Assembly: GCA_947452635.1 (NCBI GenBank)
Contig: CANGEE010000001.1
Location: forward strand, 1-64,000
DNA: 64,000 nucleotides
Reading direction: 5' to 3'
Origin: Comamonadaceae bacterium
Lineage (GTDB): Bacteria > Pseudomonadota > Gammaproteobacteria > Burkholderiales > Burkholderiaceae_C
The notes under the pieces are model-generated. The model searched no databases. It was not told the DNA's origin and was given only the letters and a program-made list of their open reading frames with translations. This document shows, piece by piece, positions 1 through 9,550 of the stretch. Positions within the stretch are counted from its first letter, which is position 1. Each line of letters begins with the position of its first letter. The position numbers and the translations under genes are program-made.

Positions 1-94
1 AACAGCCCGGGTACAAACCGCCGCGGCCATGAAAAATGCGCTGCGCATCGGTGGGCTTGTCCATGGCGGCAATGGCGTTGAGCAGTGCTTGCAT
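1..94 (-). CDS. Partial CDS (N-terminus only), possibly a SAM-dependent methyltransferase
   Basis: Minus-strand reading from ATG at 94 gives MQALLNAIAAMDKPTDAQRIFHGRGGLYPGC..., open to the window edge; the FHGRGG-YPG motif resembles a methyltransferase family from memory. Confidence 0.4.
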   Translation of the reverse strand, partial: MQALLNAIAAMDKPTDAQRIFHGRGGLYPGC

Positions 95-120
95 GGTGGG
101 GCTGAAAAATGAGGGAGAAA

Positions 121-197
121 TGGTCTGCCCGGAGGGGCTCGAACCCCCGACCTGTTGCTTAGAAGGCAACTGCTCTATCCAGTTGAGCTACGGGCAG
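121..197 (-). tRNA. tRNA-Arg (anticodon TCT), CCA encoded
   Basis: Cloverleaf on minus strand: CTGCCCG acceptor pairs with CGGGCAG, anticodon loop CTTCTAA, T-arm GGTTCGAGCC, 3' ACCA. Confidence 0.95.
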
Positions 198-243
198 ATG
201 GTGATGAGGATACGTGAAAACGGCGACACACGACACCCCAAGA

Positions 244-270
244 AAAAAAGCCCAACGAATGGGCTTTTTT
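244..270 (-). terminator. Intrinsic terminator downstream of tRNA-Pro
   Basis: AAAAAAGCCC-AACGAAT-GGGCTTTTTT inverted repeat with A/T tracts on both sides. Confidence 0.75.
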
Positions 271-275
271 AAGGG

Positions 276-352
276 TGGTCGGAGCGGCGGGATTCGAACT
301 CGCGACCCTCTGCTCCCAAAGCAGATGCGCTACCAGGCTGCGCTACGCTCCG
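276..352 (-). tRNA. tRNA-Pro (anticodon TGG), CCA encoded
   Basis: Cloverleaf on minus strand: CGGAGCG acceptor pairs with CGCTCCG, anticodon loop TTTGGGA, T-arm GAGTTCGAATC, 3' ACCA. Confidence 0.95.
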
Positions 353-460
353 ACAAGCAGTTATTGTAACGCTGGAATGGTCCGTTCTCTGGCAGGGTGC
401 TGATTTTTTTGCACGCGCGAGCAGTTTCACAGCGCCCCTTCCAGCGCCCCCTGTGCAGGA

Positions 461-1720
461 TCAGCTGCCGCGGGTGATGGGCATTTCCACGTTGCCGGGC
501 ATCAGCAGGTGCTTGGCCAATTCCAATTTGGCCAGCGAGTTGCGGTGCACCTCGTCTGGGCCATCGGCCAAGCGCAGGGTGCGCTGGTGGGCATAGGCAT
601 AGGCCAGCGGGAAGTCTTGCGACACACCGCCACCGCCGTGGGCCTGAATCGCCCAGTCAATGATTTGGCAGGCCATGTTCGGCGCGACGATCTTGATCAT
701 GGCGATTTCGGCTTTGGCCACTTTGTTGCCCACGGTGTCCATCATGTGGGCCGCTTTGAGGGTCAGCAAACGGGCTTGCTCGATCATGCACCGGGCTTCG
801 GCCACGCGCTCTTGCCAGACAGTTTGTTTGGACACTTCACGGCCAAAGGCGACACGGGTGTTCAGGCGTTTGCACATCAGCTCCAGCGCGCGCTCGGCAA
901 TGCCGATGCTGCGCATGCAGTGGTGAATACGGCCAGGACCAAGGCGACCTTGGGCGATCTCGAAGCCACGGCCTTCGCCGAGCAGCAGGTTGCCCACGGG
1001 CACGCGCACGTTTTCCAGCAAGACTTCCATGTGGCCGTGGGGCGCGTCGTCGTAGCCAAACACGCTCAAAGCGCGCAGCACGGTAATGCCTTTGGCATTG
1101 GCGGGCACCACAATCATCGATTGCTGCTCGTGGCGACCGGCTTCGGGGTTGGTTTTGCCCATGACGATGTACACCGCGCAGCGTGGGTCACCGGCACCGG
1201 AGGACCACCATTTGCGACCATTGATCACGTACTCGTTGCCTTCGCGGCGAATCTCGCACTGGATGTTGGTCGCGTCTGACGAAGCGACTTCAGGTTCTGT
1301 CATCAAGAAGGCCGAGCGGATTTCGCCTTTCAGCAGGGGTTCGAGCCATTCGTCTTTGATGGCTTCGCTGGCATAACGCTCCAGGGTTTCCATATTGCCG
1401 GTGTCGGGGGCCGAGCAGTTGAAGACTTCAGCGGCGAAGGGCACACGGCCCATGATTTCGCACATTGGCGCGTATTCCAGGTTGGACAAGCCTTGGGGCG
1501 CGCGGTTGGATTTGGGCAAGAACAAATTCCACAGACCCGCAGCCAAGGCTTTGGGCTTGAGTTCTTCGACGATTTGGGTGGGTACCCAGGCATTGCCTTT
1601 GGCGCGGTTCTCGGCGATCTCAGCGAAAAAGCGGGCTTCGTTGGGGTAAATGTGCTCGTCCATAAATGACAGCAGGCGGGCCTGCATGTCTTTTATTTTG
1701 GGGGTGTAGTCGAAGTCCAT
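461..1720 (-). CDS. Acyl-CoA dehydrogenase family protein
   Basis: 419 aa; [29 protein letters not shown] and [17 protein letters not shown] motifs of acyl-CoA dehydrogenases. Confidence 0.93.
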   Translation of the reverse strand: MDFDYTPKIKDMQARLLSFMDEHIYPNEARFFAEIAENRAKGNAWVPTQIVEELKPKALAAGLWNLFLPKSNRAPQGLSNLEYAPMCEIMGRVPFAAEVFNCSAPDTGNMETLERYASEAIKDEWLEPLLKGEIRSAFLMTEPEVASSDATNIQCEIRREGNEYVINGRKWWSSGAGDPRCAVYIVMGKTNPEAGRHEQQSMIVVPANAKGITVLRALSVFGYDDAPHGHMEVLLENVRVPVGNLLLGEGRGFEIAQGRLGPGRIHHCMRSIGIAERALELMCKRLNTRVAFGREVSKQTVWQERVAEARCMIEQARLLTLKAAHMMDTVGNKVAKAEIAMIKIVAPNMACQIIDWAIQAHGGGGVSQDFPLAYAYAHQRTLRLADGPDEVHRNSLAKLELAKHLLMPGNVEMPITRGS

Positions 1721-1759
1721 GGAGTCTCTCCTGTTGAGTAACTGGTGTTGATAAAAGGG

Positions 1760-2845
1760 TTAGGCTTTGCAGGCAAATTGCCAAGCCAATTCGGCCATCG
1801 GTTTGGCGCCCGCGCCGGATGTGCGTGCTTGGTCGCTCGATGCCGTGCCGTCTTCGACGCGTTTGGCAATGCCTTGCAAAATCGCGGCGATGCGGAACAT
1901 GTTGTAGGCCAGATAGAAGTTCCAGTCTTTGGCCAGCACCTCGGGGGTGGTGAAGCCGGTGCGTTCGCAGTAGCGGCGGATGTATTCGGCTTCCACCGGA
2001 ATACCCAGCGCGGCGTGGTCCAGCCCGCCAATGCCGCGGAATGCACCGGGGGAAATATGCCAAGCCATGCAGTGGTAGCTGAAGTCGGCCAGAGGGTGGC
2101 CAAGTGTGGACAGTTCCCAGTCAAGCACCGCGATCACGCGGGGCTCGGTGGCGTGGAACATGAGGTTGTCCAAGCGGTAGTCACCATGGACCACGCTGAC
2201 CAAACCGCTGTCTTTGGCGCTGGCCGGAATATGCGCGGGCAACCAGGCCATGAGCTGGTCCATCTGCGGAATCGATTGCGTGACAGAGGCCACGTACTGC
2301 TTGCTCCAGCGGCCAATCTGGCGCTCGATGTAGTTGCCGGGCTTGCCATAAGCCGACAGCCCTTGTTTTTCGACGTTGACCGAATGCAAGGCTGCAATCA
2401 CGCGGTTCATTTCGTCGTAAATCTCGCCGCGCTGGGTGGTGGTCATGCCGGGCAATGACTGGTCCCATAAGACACGGCCTTGCATGCACTCCATGACATA
2501 AAAAGCGCGGCCGATCACCGACTCGTCTTCGCACAGCACATGCATGTGGGGCACGGGCACATCGGTGCCTGCCAAACCTTTCATGACGGTGAACTCGCGT
2601 TCAATCGCATGTGCCGAAGGCAGCAGCTTGGCAACCGGGCCGGGTTTGGCCCGCATCACGTAGTGCTGATTTGGCGTGAGCAGCTTGTAGGTGGGATTGG
2701 ATTGCCCGCCTTTGAACATCTCCACGCTCAAAGGGCCTGCAAAACCGGGCAGGTGTTGGCTCAGCCAGGTCTGCAAGGCGGACACGTCAAAGGCGTGCTG
2801 CCCGGACACAGGGCGGGTGCCCACAAAATGATCAAACTGGCTCAT
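1760..2845 (-). CDS. Phosphotransferase (APH-like) family protein
   Basis: VVHGDYRLDNLMF and VLDWELSTLGHPLADF motifs; start chosen at MSQFDHF. Confidence 0.9.
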   Translation of the reverse strand: MSQFDHFVGTRPVSGQHAFDVSALQTWLSQHLPGFAGPLSVEMFKGGQSNPTYKLLTPNQHYVMRAKPGPVAKLLPSAHAIEREFTVMKGLAGTDVPVPHMHVLCEDESVIGRAFYVMECMQGRVLWDQSLPGMTTTQRGEIYDEMNRVIAALHSVNVEKQGLSAYGKPGNYIERQIGRWSKQYVASVTQSIPQMDQLMAWLPAHIPASAKDSGLVSVVHGDYRLDNLMFHATEPRVIAVLDWELSTLGHPLADFSYHCMAWHISPGAFRGIGGLDHAALGIPVEAEYIRRYCERTGFTTPEVLAKDWNFYLAYNMFRIAAILQGIAKRVEDGTASSDQARTSGAGAKPMAELAWQFACKA

Positions 2846-2879
2846 GGGTGGGTACCGCCGTGAAAGAAAAGAAAAGGGG

Positions 2880-3599
2880 CTAGTGGTCGGCGTCCACAAT
2901 TCTCAGAAGTTCCGCGCGGTCCAGAATCAGCAAACCGCCGGGTTCGATTTTGATGACCTGTTCGCGTTCCATTTGCTTGAGCTCTTGGTTCACCCGTTGC
3001 CGCGATGCACCGAGCAATTGGGCCAATTCTTCTTGCGCCAATTGCAAACTGATGCGGATCGCTTTGGCGTCCGACAAACTCGGCACGCCATAGCTGCGCA
3101 GCAAGTGGTTGAGTTGCTTGGCCAGTCGGGCGCGCAGGGGCAGGGTATTGAGGTCCTCGACCAAGCCGTAGAGCTGGCGAATGCGCCGTGCATGCAGGCG
3201 CAGCATGGCTTCGTAAAACTCCACGTGTTGGGCCAAAATTTTCTTGAAGTCGGCTTTGGCCACATTCAAGGTGGTGGTCTCGCCATGCGCGTAGGCATCG
3301 TGCGTGCGCCGATCCCCGTCGAAAATCGACACGTCGCCAAACCAAATGCCTGGCTCCACATAGGTCAAGGTGATCAGCTTGCCCGACACCGAAGTCGAGC
3401 TCACCCGCACCGCGCCCTTGGCACAGGCGATCCATTGCTCGGGCGGTTCGCCCCGGGCACAGATCAGTTCGCCGTCTTTGTATCGTTTGACGTAAGCACA
3501 TCGAAGAATGTCGTGTCGCAGTGAAGGTGAAAGGGTAGAAAACCAGCGACCTTGATTGATCGCTTCTCTTTCTTCCATTGTCAGAATGGGTTCGTCCAT
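2880..3599 (-). CDS. Crp/Fnr family transcriptional regulator
   Basis: Cyclic-nucleotide-binding-like N-terminus and C-terminal HTH (QEELAQLLGASRQRVNQELKQME). Confidence 0.9.
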   Translation of the reverse strand: MDEPILTMEEREAINQGRWFSTLSPSLRHDILRCAYVKRYKDGELICARGEPPEQWIACAKGAVRVSSTSVSGKLITLTYVEPGIWFGDVSIFDGDRRTHDAYAHGETTTLNVAKADFKKILAQHVEFYEAMLRLHARRIRQLYGLVEDLNTLPLRARLAKQLNHLLRSYGVPSLSDAKAIRISLQLAQEELAQLLGASRQRVNQELKQMEREQVIKIEPGGLLILDRAELLRIVDADH

Positions 3600-3656
3600 G
3601 GTCTGTCTTTTGAGTGACTGTCGAAGGGGAATTTGTCGCCTGGGGGACCAGGCAGT

Positions 3657-4436
3657 TTATTCGTAGGTGGGTTTTTGTTTGTTCAAAAAAGCACTGATCC
3701 CTATGCCTGCATTGGGATGGTGCAAATTCTTCACGAAATGATCGCGTTCGCGAGCGAGTTGCAGGTTCAGGTTGCTGCCATCGGTCTCGCTGAGTAACTC
3801 CTTGATACTGGCTATGGCGTTGGGTGCGCGGGCATTGATGTTATCAGCCATGGCCAATGCCACGGCCAGGGCTTGGCCCGATTCTGCCAATCGGTTGACC
3901 ACGCCCAGTGCATGCAGTCTTTCAGCGCCCATGCGCTCGCCGCACATCAGCAACTCACTGGCCAATTGGCGCGGCACTGCGCGCGACAAGCTCCAGCTGG
4001 CGCCGCCATCGGGTGACAGGGCAATGTTGCTGTAAGCCATGACAAACAGGCTGTCGCGCGCTGCCACGATCAAGTCGCAGGCCAAGGCCAATGAAAAACC
4101 AGCGCCAGCGGCCGCGCCTTCCACCGCCGCCATCACGGGCTTGGGAAAAGCGCGAATCGCTTCAATCCAGTTGTGCAAGCCCTCAATGCTCTGCGCTTGG
4201 TGTTCAGGTGACTTTTGCCGATTGGCTTGCAAGCGCTGCAAGTTACCACCGGCGCTGAAGACCCCGTCCGCGCCGGTGATGATGACGCTGCGCACGTCGG
4301 GGCTGGATTCGGCCGCATTCAAGGCTTCAACGCCGGCGGCATACATCTCGGGGCCCAAAGCGTTTCGAAATTCAGGATTACTCACCGTGAGAATCAAGGT
4401 GGATCCCACGGAAGAACCAATCAGTTGCGCGGTCAT
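3657..4436 (-). CDS. Enoyl-CoA hydratase/isomerase family protein
   Basis: Crotonase signature AAVEGAAAGAGFSLALACDLIVAA. Confidence 0.93.
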   Translation of the reverse strand: MTAQLIGSSVGSTLILTVSNPEFRNALGPEMYAAGVEALNAAESSPDVRSVIITGADGVFSAGGNLQRLQANRQKSPEHQAQSIEGLHNWIEAIRAFPKPVMAAVEGAAAGAGFSLALACDLIVAARDSLFVMAYSNIALSPDGGASWSLSRAVPRQLASELLMCGERMGAERLHALGVVNRLAESGQALAVALAMADNINARAPNAIASIKELLSETDGSNLNLQLARERDHFVKNLHHPNAGIGISAFLNKQKPTYE

Positions 4437-4439
4437 GGC

Positions 4440-5966
4440 TCAGGCCTCTTCATGCATCAAAGACAAACCGATGGCCCCGCGCCGACGCAGCCAGGGGCTG
4501 GGTCGGTAACGGGTGTCGCCATACACGGTTTGCATATTGAACAACACCTCCAACACATTCGTTGGGCCTAACTGATTGCCCAAGGCCAAGGGGCCTGCGG
4601 GGTAACCCAGGCCGAGTGTGACGGCCGTCTCCAGATCCTGCGGGCTGCACACCCCTTGTTGGCACATGTCGGCAGCGATGTTGACGATGTTGCCCACCAC
4701 GCGCTGGCTGACAAAACCACCGCTGTCGCGGATCACGCTGACGGCTTTGCCGTCGCGTGCAAACAAGGCGTGGGCTGCATCGCGCATGTCACTGCGCGTG
4801 GCCGGATTGGTGGCCAGCACACGGCGCTTGGTGGCCACGTCGTCAAACAGCATGTCAATGCCCACGGTGCGGGCGGGGTCCAAGCGCTCCACCACGGCCA
4901 CGGTGGTCACATCAAAGCCCAGCGGCGCCACCAGGGTCAGCGCGGTGGGCGAGGGTGAGGCACCGGTTTCAATTTGCGCGCCCAGGTCTTTGAGCAATTG
5001 CAGCAGTTCCATTCGGCGGCTGGCGCGCGGCGAGACCCACACGGGCGGCATCTCGCCCACTTGCGGCACTGGCGGTTCAGGCGGCACTTGGGCTTTGCCA
5101 TCCACGTACTTGTAAAAGCCTTCGCCGACTTTTTTACCCACCACACCACCGGCCATGCGCTGTGCGGTGATCACGCTGGGGCGGTAGCGCGGCTCTTGGT
5201 AATACTGGTTGTAAATCGACTCCATGACGGGGTGAGATACGTCCAGCGCCGTCAAGTCAAACAACTCGAAGGGGCCGAGTTTGAAGCCCACTTGGTCGCG
5301 CAAGATGCGGTCGATGGTGGCGAAATCGGCCACGCCCTCGTTCACGATGCGCAGCGCCTCGGTGCCGTAACCCCGACCGGCATGGTTGACGATGAAACCC
5401 GGTGTATCTTGCGCCTGCACCGCGGTGTGACCCATGGCTTTGGCATAGGCGGTGAGCTTGACACAGACGGCAGGGTCGGTTTTCAAGCCAGCGATGACTT
5501 CCACCACCTTCATCAGCGGCACAGGATTGAAGAAGTGGTAACCGGCAAATTGCGCCGGCCGTTTGAGCGCAGCCGCAATCGCCGTGACCGACAGCGAGGA
5601 GGTGTTGGTCACCAGCACGCAGTCGGGACGGACCACGCCTTCGAGTTCGGCAAACAGCTTTTGTTTGATGTCCAGGCGCTCCACAATGGCTTCGATCACC
5701 AAATCGCAAGAGACCAAATCAGTCAAACTGCTGGCCGCCAGCAGGCGACTTTTGTGGCCCGCCACCACCTCGGCCGTCAAGCGGCCTTTTTCTTGCAGCT
5801 TGTCCCATTGCGTGAACACGGCTTCGCGCGCTTTGCGCACCGCTTCTTCTTGCGTGTCGTACAACCACACTTGGCTGCCGGCTTGCGCCGCAATTTGGGC
5901 GATGCCGCGGCCCATGGCGCCGGCGCCGATGATGGCCACTTGTTCAAAAGCAAGGTTCATAGTCAT
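4440..5966 (-). CDS. 3-hydroxyacyl-CoA dehydrogenase
   Basis: Rossmann GAGAMGRGIAQIAA, YHFFNPVPLMKVVEVI, TPGFIVNHAGRGY; duplicated C-terminal domain (508 aa). Confidence 0.93.
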   Translation of the reverse strand: MTMNLAFEQVAIIGAGAMGRGIAQIAAQAGSQVWLYDTQEEAVRKAREAVFTQWDKLQEKGRLTAEVVAGHKSRLLAASSLTDLVSCDLVIEAIVERLDIKQKLFAELEGVVRPDCVLVTNTSSLSVTAIAAALKRPAQFAGYHFFNPVPLMKVVEVIAGLKTDPAVCVKLTAYAKAMGHTAVQAQDTPGFIVNHAGRGYGTEALRIVNEGVADFATIDRILRDQVGFKLGPFELFDLTALDVSHPVMESIYNQYYQEPRYRPSVITAQRMAGGVVGKKVGEGFYKYVDGKAQVPPEPPVPQVGEMPPVWVSPRASRRMELLQLLKDLGAQIETGASPSPTALTLVAPLGFDVTTVAVVERLDPARTVGIDMLFDDVATKRRVLATNPATRSDMRDAAHALFARDGKAVSVIRDSGGFVSQRVVGNIVNIAADMCQQGVCSPQDLETAVTLGLGYPAGPLALGNQLGPTNVLEVLFNMQTVYGDTRYRPSPWLRRRGAIGLSLMHEEA

Positions 5967-6003
5967 TCAATAGAAAAATAAACAAAGTTCAAAATAGCGC
6001 CCA

Positions 6004-7188
6004 TTATCGGTGCTCTGTGCCGGGCTGAGGCACGGGGTGGCTCAGGGCATAACGGCTGGCTTGCCAACTCACGGCCATGGCCAAAACCATGACCAACACG
6101 GCATGCCCAGGCAAAGCGCGCAAGCCTTGGTGCAGCACCAACCAGCCGCCCAAGGCAGCGCCGATGGCTTGACCGCCGTAAATGGCTGAGGAGTTCATTG
6201 CCACAGAAGCGGACGCCAAGTCAGGTGCCAATTGCACCAACCGGGCTTGTTGGGCTGAATTGGCAGAGAACACCCCCAGGCCCCAAGGTATAAAAGCCAA
6301 GACCAAGCCCATGGGTGTTTCCGCCTGTGGCCACAGCGCCATTCCACAGACCATGCATGACAGCGACACCATGACGCTGCGCGAGGGACTGATGCGGTCA
6401 ATGTAACGGGCAATGAAGGCGTTGCCGATAAAGCCACAGATGCCATAGAGCAACAACAACATGCTCAAGGCACTGGTGCTGGCACCGATGATGTTTTTCA
6501 GATAAGGCGCCATATAGCTGAGCAGCACAAATTGGCCAGCCCCAGAAACCATGGTGACGCTGACGGTGAGCATGATGGTGCGTGAACTCAGTGTGGTGGC
6601 CCAGGCAGCGCGTGACAAGGCTGCAGGCACAATTTTCGTTGGCAAGGTGCGCCAAAGCCAGGCCGCACTCCAGAGCGACAGTGCGCTGATCAAGCCAAAA
6701 GCGTAGCGCCAGCCCAAAGTGCCGCTCAACCACGCGCCCAAAGGTGTGCCGATCACAGAGGCCACCGACCACCCTAAAAATATGAAGGTGATGGCGCGAC
6801 CGCGTTGCGCCGCTGGCACCAGCAGGCCAATGCATGAGGCGGCTTGGGGTGTAAATATCGCGGCACCCACCATGGCCATGGCGCGCCAGCCGAGCAGTGC
6901 ATAAAACTCAGCCGACCATGCAGCCATTGCGTGCAACACGCTGTACCAAAGCAAACTGGCTGTGAGCAGTTTTTGACGGTCCCACCCGGCAACCCATGCG
7001 GCACACAAGGGCGCACCGATGCAGGTGCACAGTGCGGAGCTTGAAATGAGCTGGCCTGCGGTGGCAATCGACACGTTCAAAGACGTGCTGACTTCGTTCA
7101 AGATACCCGTGACCATCATCACGCCGGTGCCGATCACGAAGTTGCCAAACATCAATGGCCACAAAACGCGGGGCATAGGAGGTGTCAA
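6004..7188 (-). CDS. MFS transporter
   Basis: 394 aa, about 12 hydrophobic segments, MFS-like loops. Confidence 0.85.
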   Translation of the reverse strand: MTPPMPRVLWPLMFGNFVIGTGVMMVTGILNEVSTSLNVSIATAGQLISSSALCTCIGAPLCAAWVAGWDRQKLLTASLLWYSVLHAMAAWSAEFYALLGWRAMAMVGAAIFTPQAASCIGLLVPAAQRGRAITFIFLGWSVASVIGTPLGAWLSGTLGWRYAFGLISALSLWSAAWLWRTLPTKIVPAALSRAAWATTLSSRTIMLTVSVTMVSGAGQFVLLSYMAPYLKNIIGASTSALSMLLLLYGICGFIGNAFIARYIDRISPSRSVMVSLSCMVCGMALWPQAETPMGLVLAFIPWGLGVFSANSAQQARLVQLAPDLASASVAMNSSAIYGGQAIGAALGGWLVLHQGLRALPGHAVLVMVLAMAVSWQASRYALSHPVPQPGTEHR

Positions 7189-7231
7189 CGCGGGCCCCTG
7201 TGCAAACCTGGGGTGCTATGGGTGCACGCGT

Positions 7232-8248
7232 TCAACGGCGCACTTGCAAGGCACCTGGATTGACGATGTTGGTCGGCGTGCCTTTGATGAAGTTGACCAC
7301 ATTGTCAAAGGCGGCTCCAAAGTACAGCTCGTAATTGTCTTTTTCCACATAGCCGATGTGGGGCGTGCAGATGCAGTTTTCCAGACGCAGCAGCGCATGC
7401 CCTTGCAAAATAGGCTCAACCTCAAACACATCCACCGCGGCCAAACCTGGGCGTCCGCGGTTGAGGGCGCTGATCAGGGCGTCTTGTTCAATCAGTTCAG
7501 CGCGAGAGGTGTTGACAATCAAGGCCGTCTGTTTCATGCGCGACAGATCTTCCAATTTGACGATCCCGCGGGTGGCCTCGTTCAGTCGCAAATGCAGTGA
7601 CAAGACATCGCATTCTTCAAAAAAGGCCTGCTGGGTACTGGCGGGAATAAAGCCATCTTGTGCAGCGCGAGCGCGGGATTCGGCGCTGCCCCAGACCAAT
7701 ACACGCATGCCAAAAGCCTTGCCGTAGCCGGCGACCAATTGACCGATTTTGCCGTAGCCCCAAATGCCCAGCGTTTTGCCCCGCAAAACCGTACCCAGGC
7801 TGAAATTCACAGGCATGGAGGCGGCTTTGAGTCCCGATTGTTGCCAAGCGCCGTGTTTGAGATTGCCAATGTACTGAGGCAATCGTTTGGCTGCAGCCAT
7901 GATCAAAGCCCAGGTCAACTCGGCAGGGGCGTAGGGCGAACCTGTTCCTTGGGCTACGGCAATGCCGCGCTCGGTGCAGGCGGTCAGATCAATGTGGCTG
8001 CCGGCGTGCCCGGTTTGCGAGATCAGCTTGAGTCGCGGTAATTTTTCCAGCAACTGCCGATTCAAAGGCGTACGTTCGCGAATCAGCACGATCACATCAG
8101 CGTCTTTGAGTCGAACGGAGAGTTGGCCAATGCCCTTGACCGTGTTGGTGTATACCTTCGCTGGAAATGCGTCGAGTTTGGATGCGCAGTCGAGTTTTCT
8201 CACCACGTCTTGGTAGTCATCAAGGATCACAATGTTCATAAGTGCCAT
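7232..8248 (-). CDS. D-2-hydroxyacid dehydrogenase family protein
   Basis: LGIWGYGKIGQLVAGYGKAFGM NAD-binding motif; CTPHIGYVEKDNYE; start may be MNIVILDDY at 8239. Confidence 0.9.
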   Translation of the reverse strand: MALMNIVILDDYQDVVRKLDCASKLDAFPAKVYTNTVKGIGQLSVRLKDADVIVLIRERTPLNRQLLEKLPRLKLISQTGHAGSHIDLTACTERGIAVAQGTGSPYAPAELTWALIMAAAKRLPQYIGNLKHGAWQQSGLKAASMPVNFSLGTVLRGKTLGIWGYGKIGQLVAGYGKAFGMRVLVWGSAESRARAAQDGFIPASTQQAFFEECDVLSLHLRLNEATRGIVKLEDLSRMKQTALIVNTSRAELIEQDALISALNRGRPGLAAVDVFEVEPILQGHALLRLENCICTPHIGYVEKDNYELYFGAAFDNVVNFIKGTPTNIVNPGALQVRR

Positions 8249-8287
8249 TGTGCCTTGACGACAGGCCCTGCCCGGGCCTGGGCGCTG

Positions 8288-8641
8288 TTAATGGGCCAAG
8301 TTTTGTGCCTCTTTGGCGACCAATCGATCCAGTTCAGCGCAGACATCGGCCATGCGACCTGAAATTCGCATCCGGCCTGCACACTCCGGGGTGGAACCGG
8401 CTTCGCTCAGGCGCACCACCCGCAGTGGCGTGGCTGGGCGCGTGGGTTTTGTCAAGCGCAAGCCCGAGGATTTGCCATTGACGGTGTTGATGGCCCATTG
8501 CTGGGGGGTGATGCGACTGCGTGCGCGCAATCCGTTGCCCAGTCCAGCCTTGGGAGGATACATCTTGGCGCGGGGCGGGTTGAGCCAGTCACTCAATGAA
8601 TGGGCCAGAGAAACCAAAAAAGAAAAGAGAGCGATTCCCAT
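8288..8641 (-). CDS. Conserved hypothetical protein
   Basis: 117 aa ORF, hydrophobic N-terminus, codirectional with neighbours. Confidence 0.6.
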   Translation of the reverse strand: MGIALFSFLVSLAHSLSDWLNPPRAKMYPPKAGLGNGLRARSRITPQQWAINTVNGKSSGLRLTKPTRPATPLRVVRLSEAGSTPECAGRMRISGRMADVCAELDRLVAKEAQNLAH

Positions 8642-8710
8642 GTGAAACCTTTCAAAATATCAGGAGGTCGAACACAGGCAGGATTGAAAAAAGGACGCAC
8701 TTCTCCAGGG

Positions 8711-8733
8711 TTGACAAAGCAGCGCTTTGTCAA
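8711..8733. repeat. Perfect 10-bp inverted repeat with 3-nt loop, downstream of lexA
   Basis: TTGACAAAGC-AGC-GCTTTGTCAA. Confidence 0.8.
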
Positions 8734-8777
8734 CGCCCGCCACCCGAAGCAGCGCGTGGTGAAAAAAGGGGGCTGAG

Positions 8778-9479
8778 CTACATCAGCAAGGTGTTGCGGA
8801 TCAAACCGACCGCCAGGCCTTCAATGTCAAAAGGCTCTTCGGGGTGGACCACAATGATGTTGTAGTCCGGGTTCTCGGGGAGTAATTCGATCATGCCGGC
8901 GCTGCGGCGCAAGCGCTTCACGGTAACTTCATCGCCCAAGCGGGCGACAACGATTTGGCCATTGCGCACGTCTTTGGTGGCTTTGACAGCCAACAAGTCG
9001 CCGTCCATGATGCCAGCGTCGCGCATGGACATGCCGCGCACCCGCAAGAGGTAATCAGGCCGTTCCTGAAACAGGTTGTTCTCCACGTGGTAGGTGGTGT
9101 CCACATGCTCTTGCGCCAGAATCGGTGAGCCGGCCGCCACGCGACCAACCAAAGGCAAGGCCCATTGCGTCAAGCTGGCGATCAGGCTGCTGCCCGACGC
9201 TGCGTCGCTGCGCATGCGCGAGCCGCCTTTCAATCGGATACCCCGCGAGGTGCCGCTGACCAAATCGATCACGCCTTTGCGGGCCAGCGCTTGCAGATGC
9301 TCTTCAGCGGCGTTGGCCGACTTGAAGCCCAGAGTGCGTGCGATTTCAGCCCGAGTGGGAGGTGCGCCGGTTTCGGCTATGCTGCTCTGGATGAGTTCCA
9401 GAATTTGCTGCTGCCGGGCCGTCAGCTTGGGATGGTCTGTCTGCGTCATGATCATCGGAGGTTCCTCGTGGGCTTTCAT
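8778..9479 (-). CDS. lexA: LexA repressor
   Basis: [13 protein letters not shown]... N-terminal w[11 protein letters not shown] cleavage region ([14 protein letters not shown]), S24 catalytic region ([20 protein letters not shown]); true start may be 9455 or 9449. Confidence 0.96.
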   Translation of the reverse strand: MKAHEEPPMIMTQTDHPKLTARQQQILELIQSSIAETGAPPTRAEIARTLGFKSANAAEEHLQALARKGVIDLVSGTSRGIRLKGGSRMRSDAASGSSLIASLTQWALPLVGRVAAGSPILAQEHVDTTYHVENNLFQERPDYLLRVRGMSMRDAGIMDGDLLAVKATKDVRNGQIVVARLGDEVTVKRLRRSAGMIELLPENPDYNIIVVHPEEPFDIEGLAVGLIRNTLLM

Positions 9480-9504
9480 CGAAAGCAGGTTGGGAGTCGA
9501 AACA

Positions 9505-9520
9505 CTGTTTTCTTATCCAG
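9505..9520. promoter_or_regulatory. SOS (LexA) box-like site 1
   Basis: CTGTTTTCTTATCCAG, one mismatch to CTGT-N8-ACAG. Confidence 0.7.
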
Positions 9521-9523
9521 TAA

Positions 9524-9539
9524 CTGTATTTTTAACCAG
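9524..9539. promoter_or_regulatory. SOS (LexA) box-like site 2
   Basis: CTGTATTTTTAACCAG, one mismatch to CTGT-N8-ACAG. Confidence 0.75.
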
Positions 9540-9550
9540 TTTTTGAGGTT

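Noticed and set aside
36-272. 78-aa plus-strand ORF
   Set aside because: Runs across tRNA-Arg and a terminator hairpin, so it is not a plausible CDS
4974-5981. 335-aa plus-strand ORF opposite the 3-hydroxyacyl-CoA dehydrogenase
   Set aside because: Arg/His-rich shadow ORF with no motif
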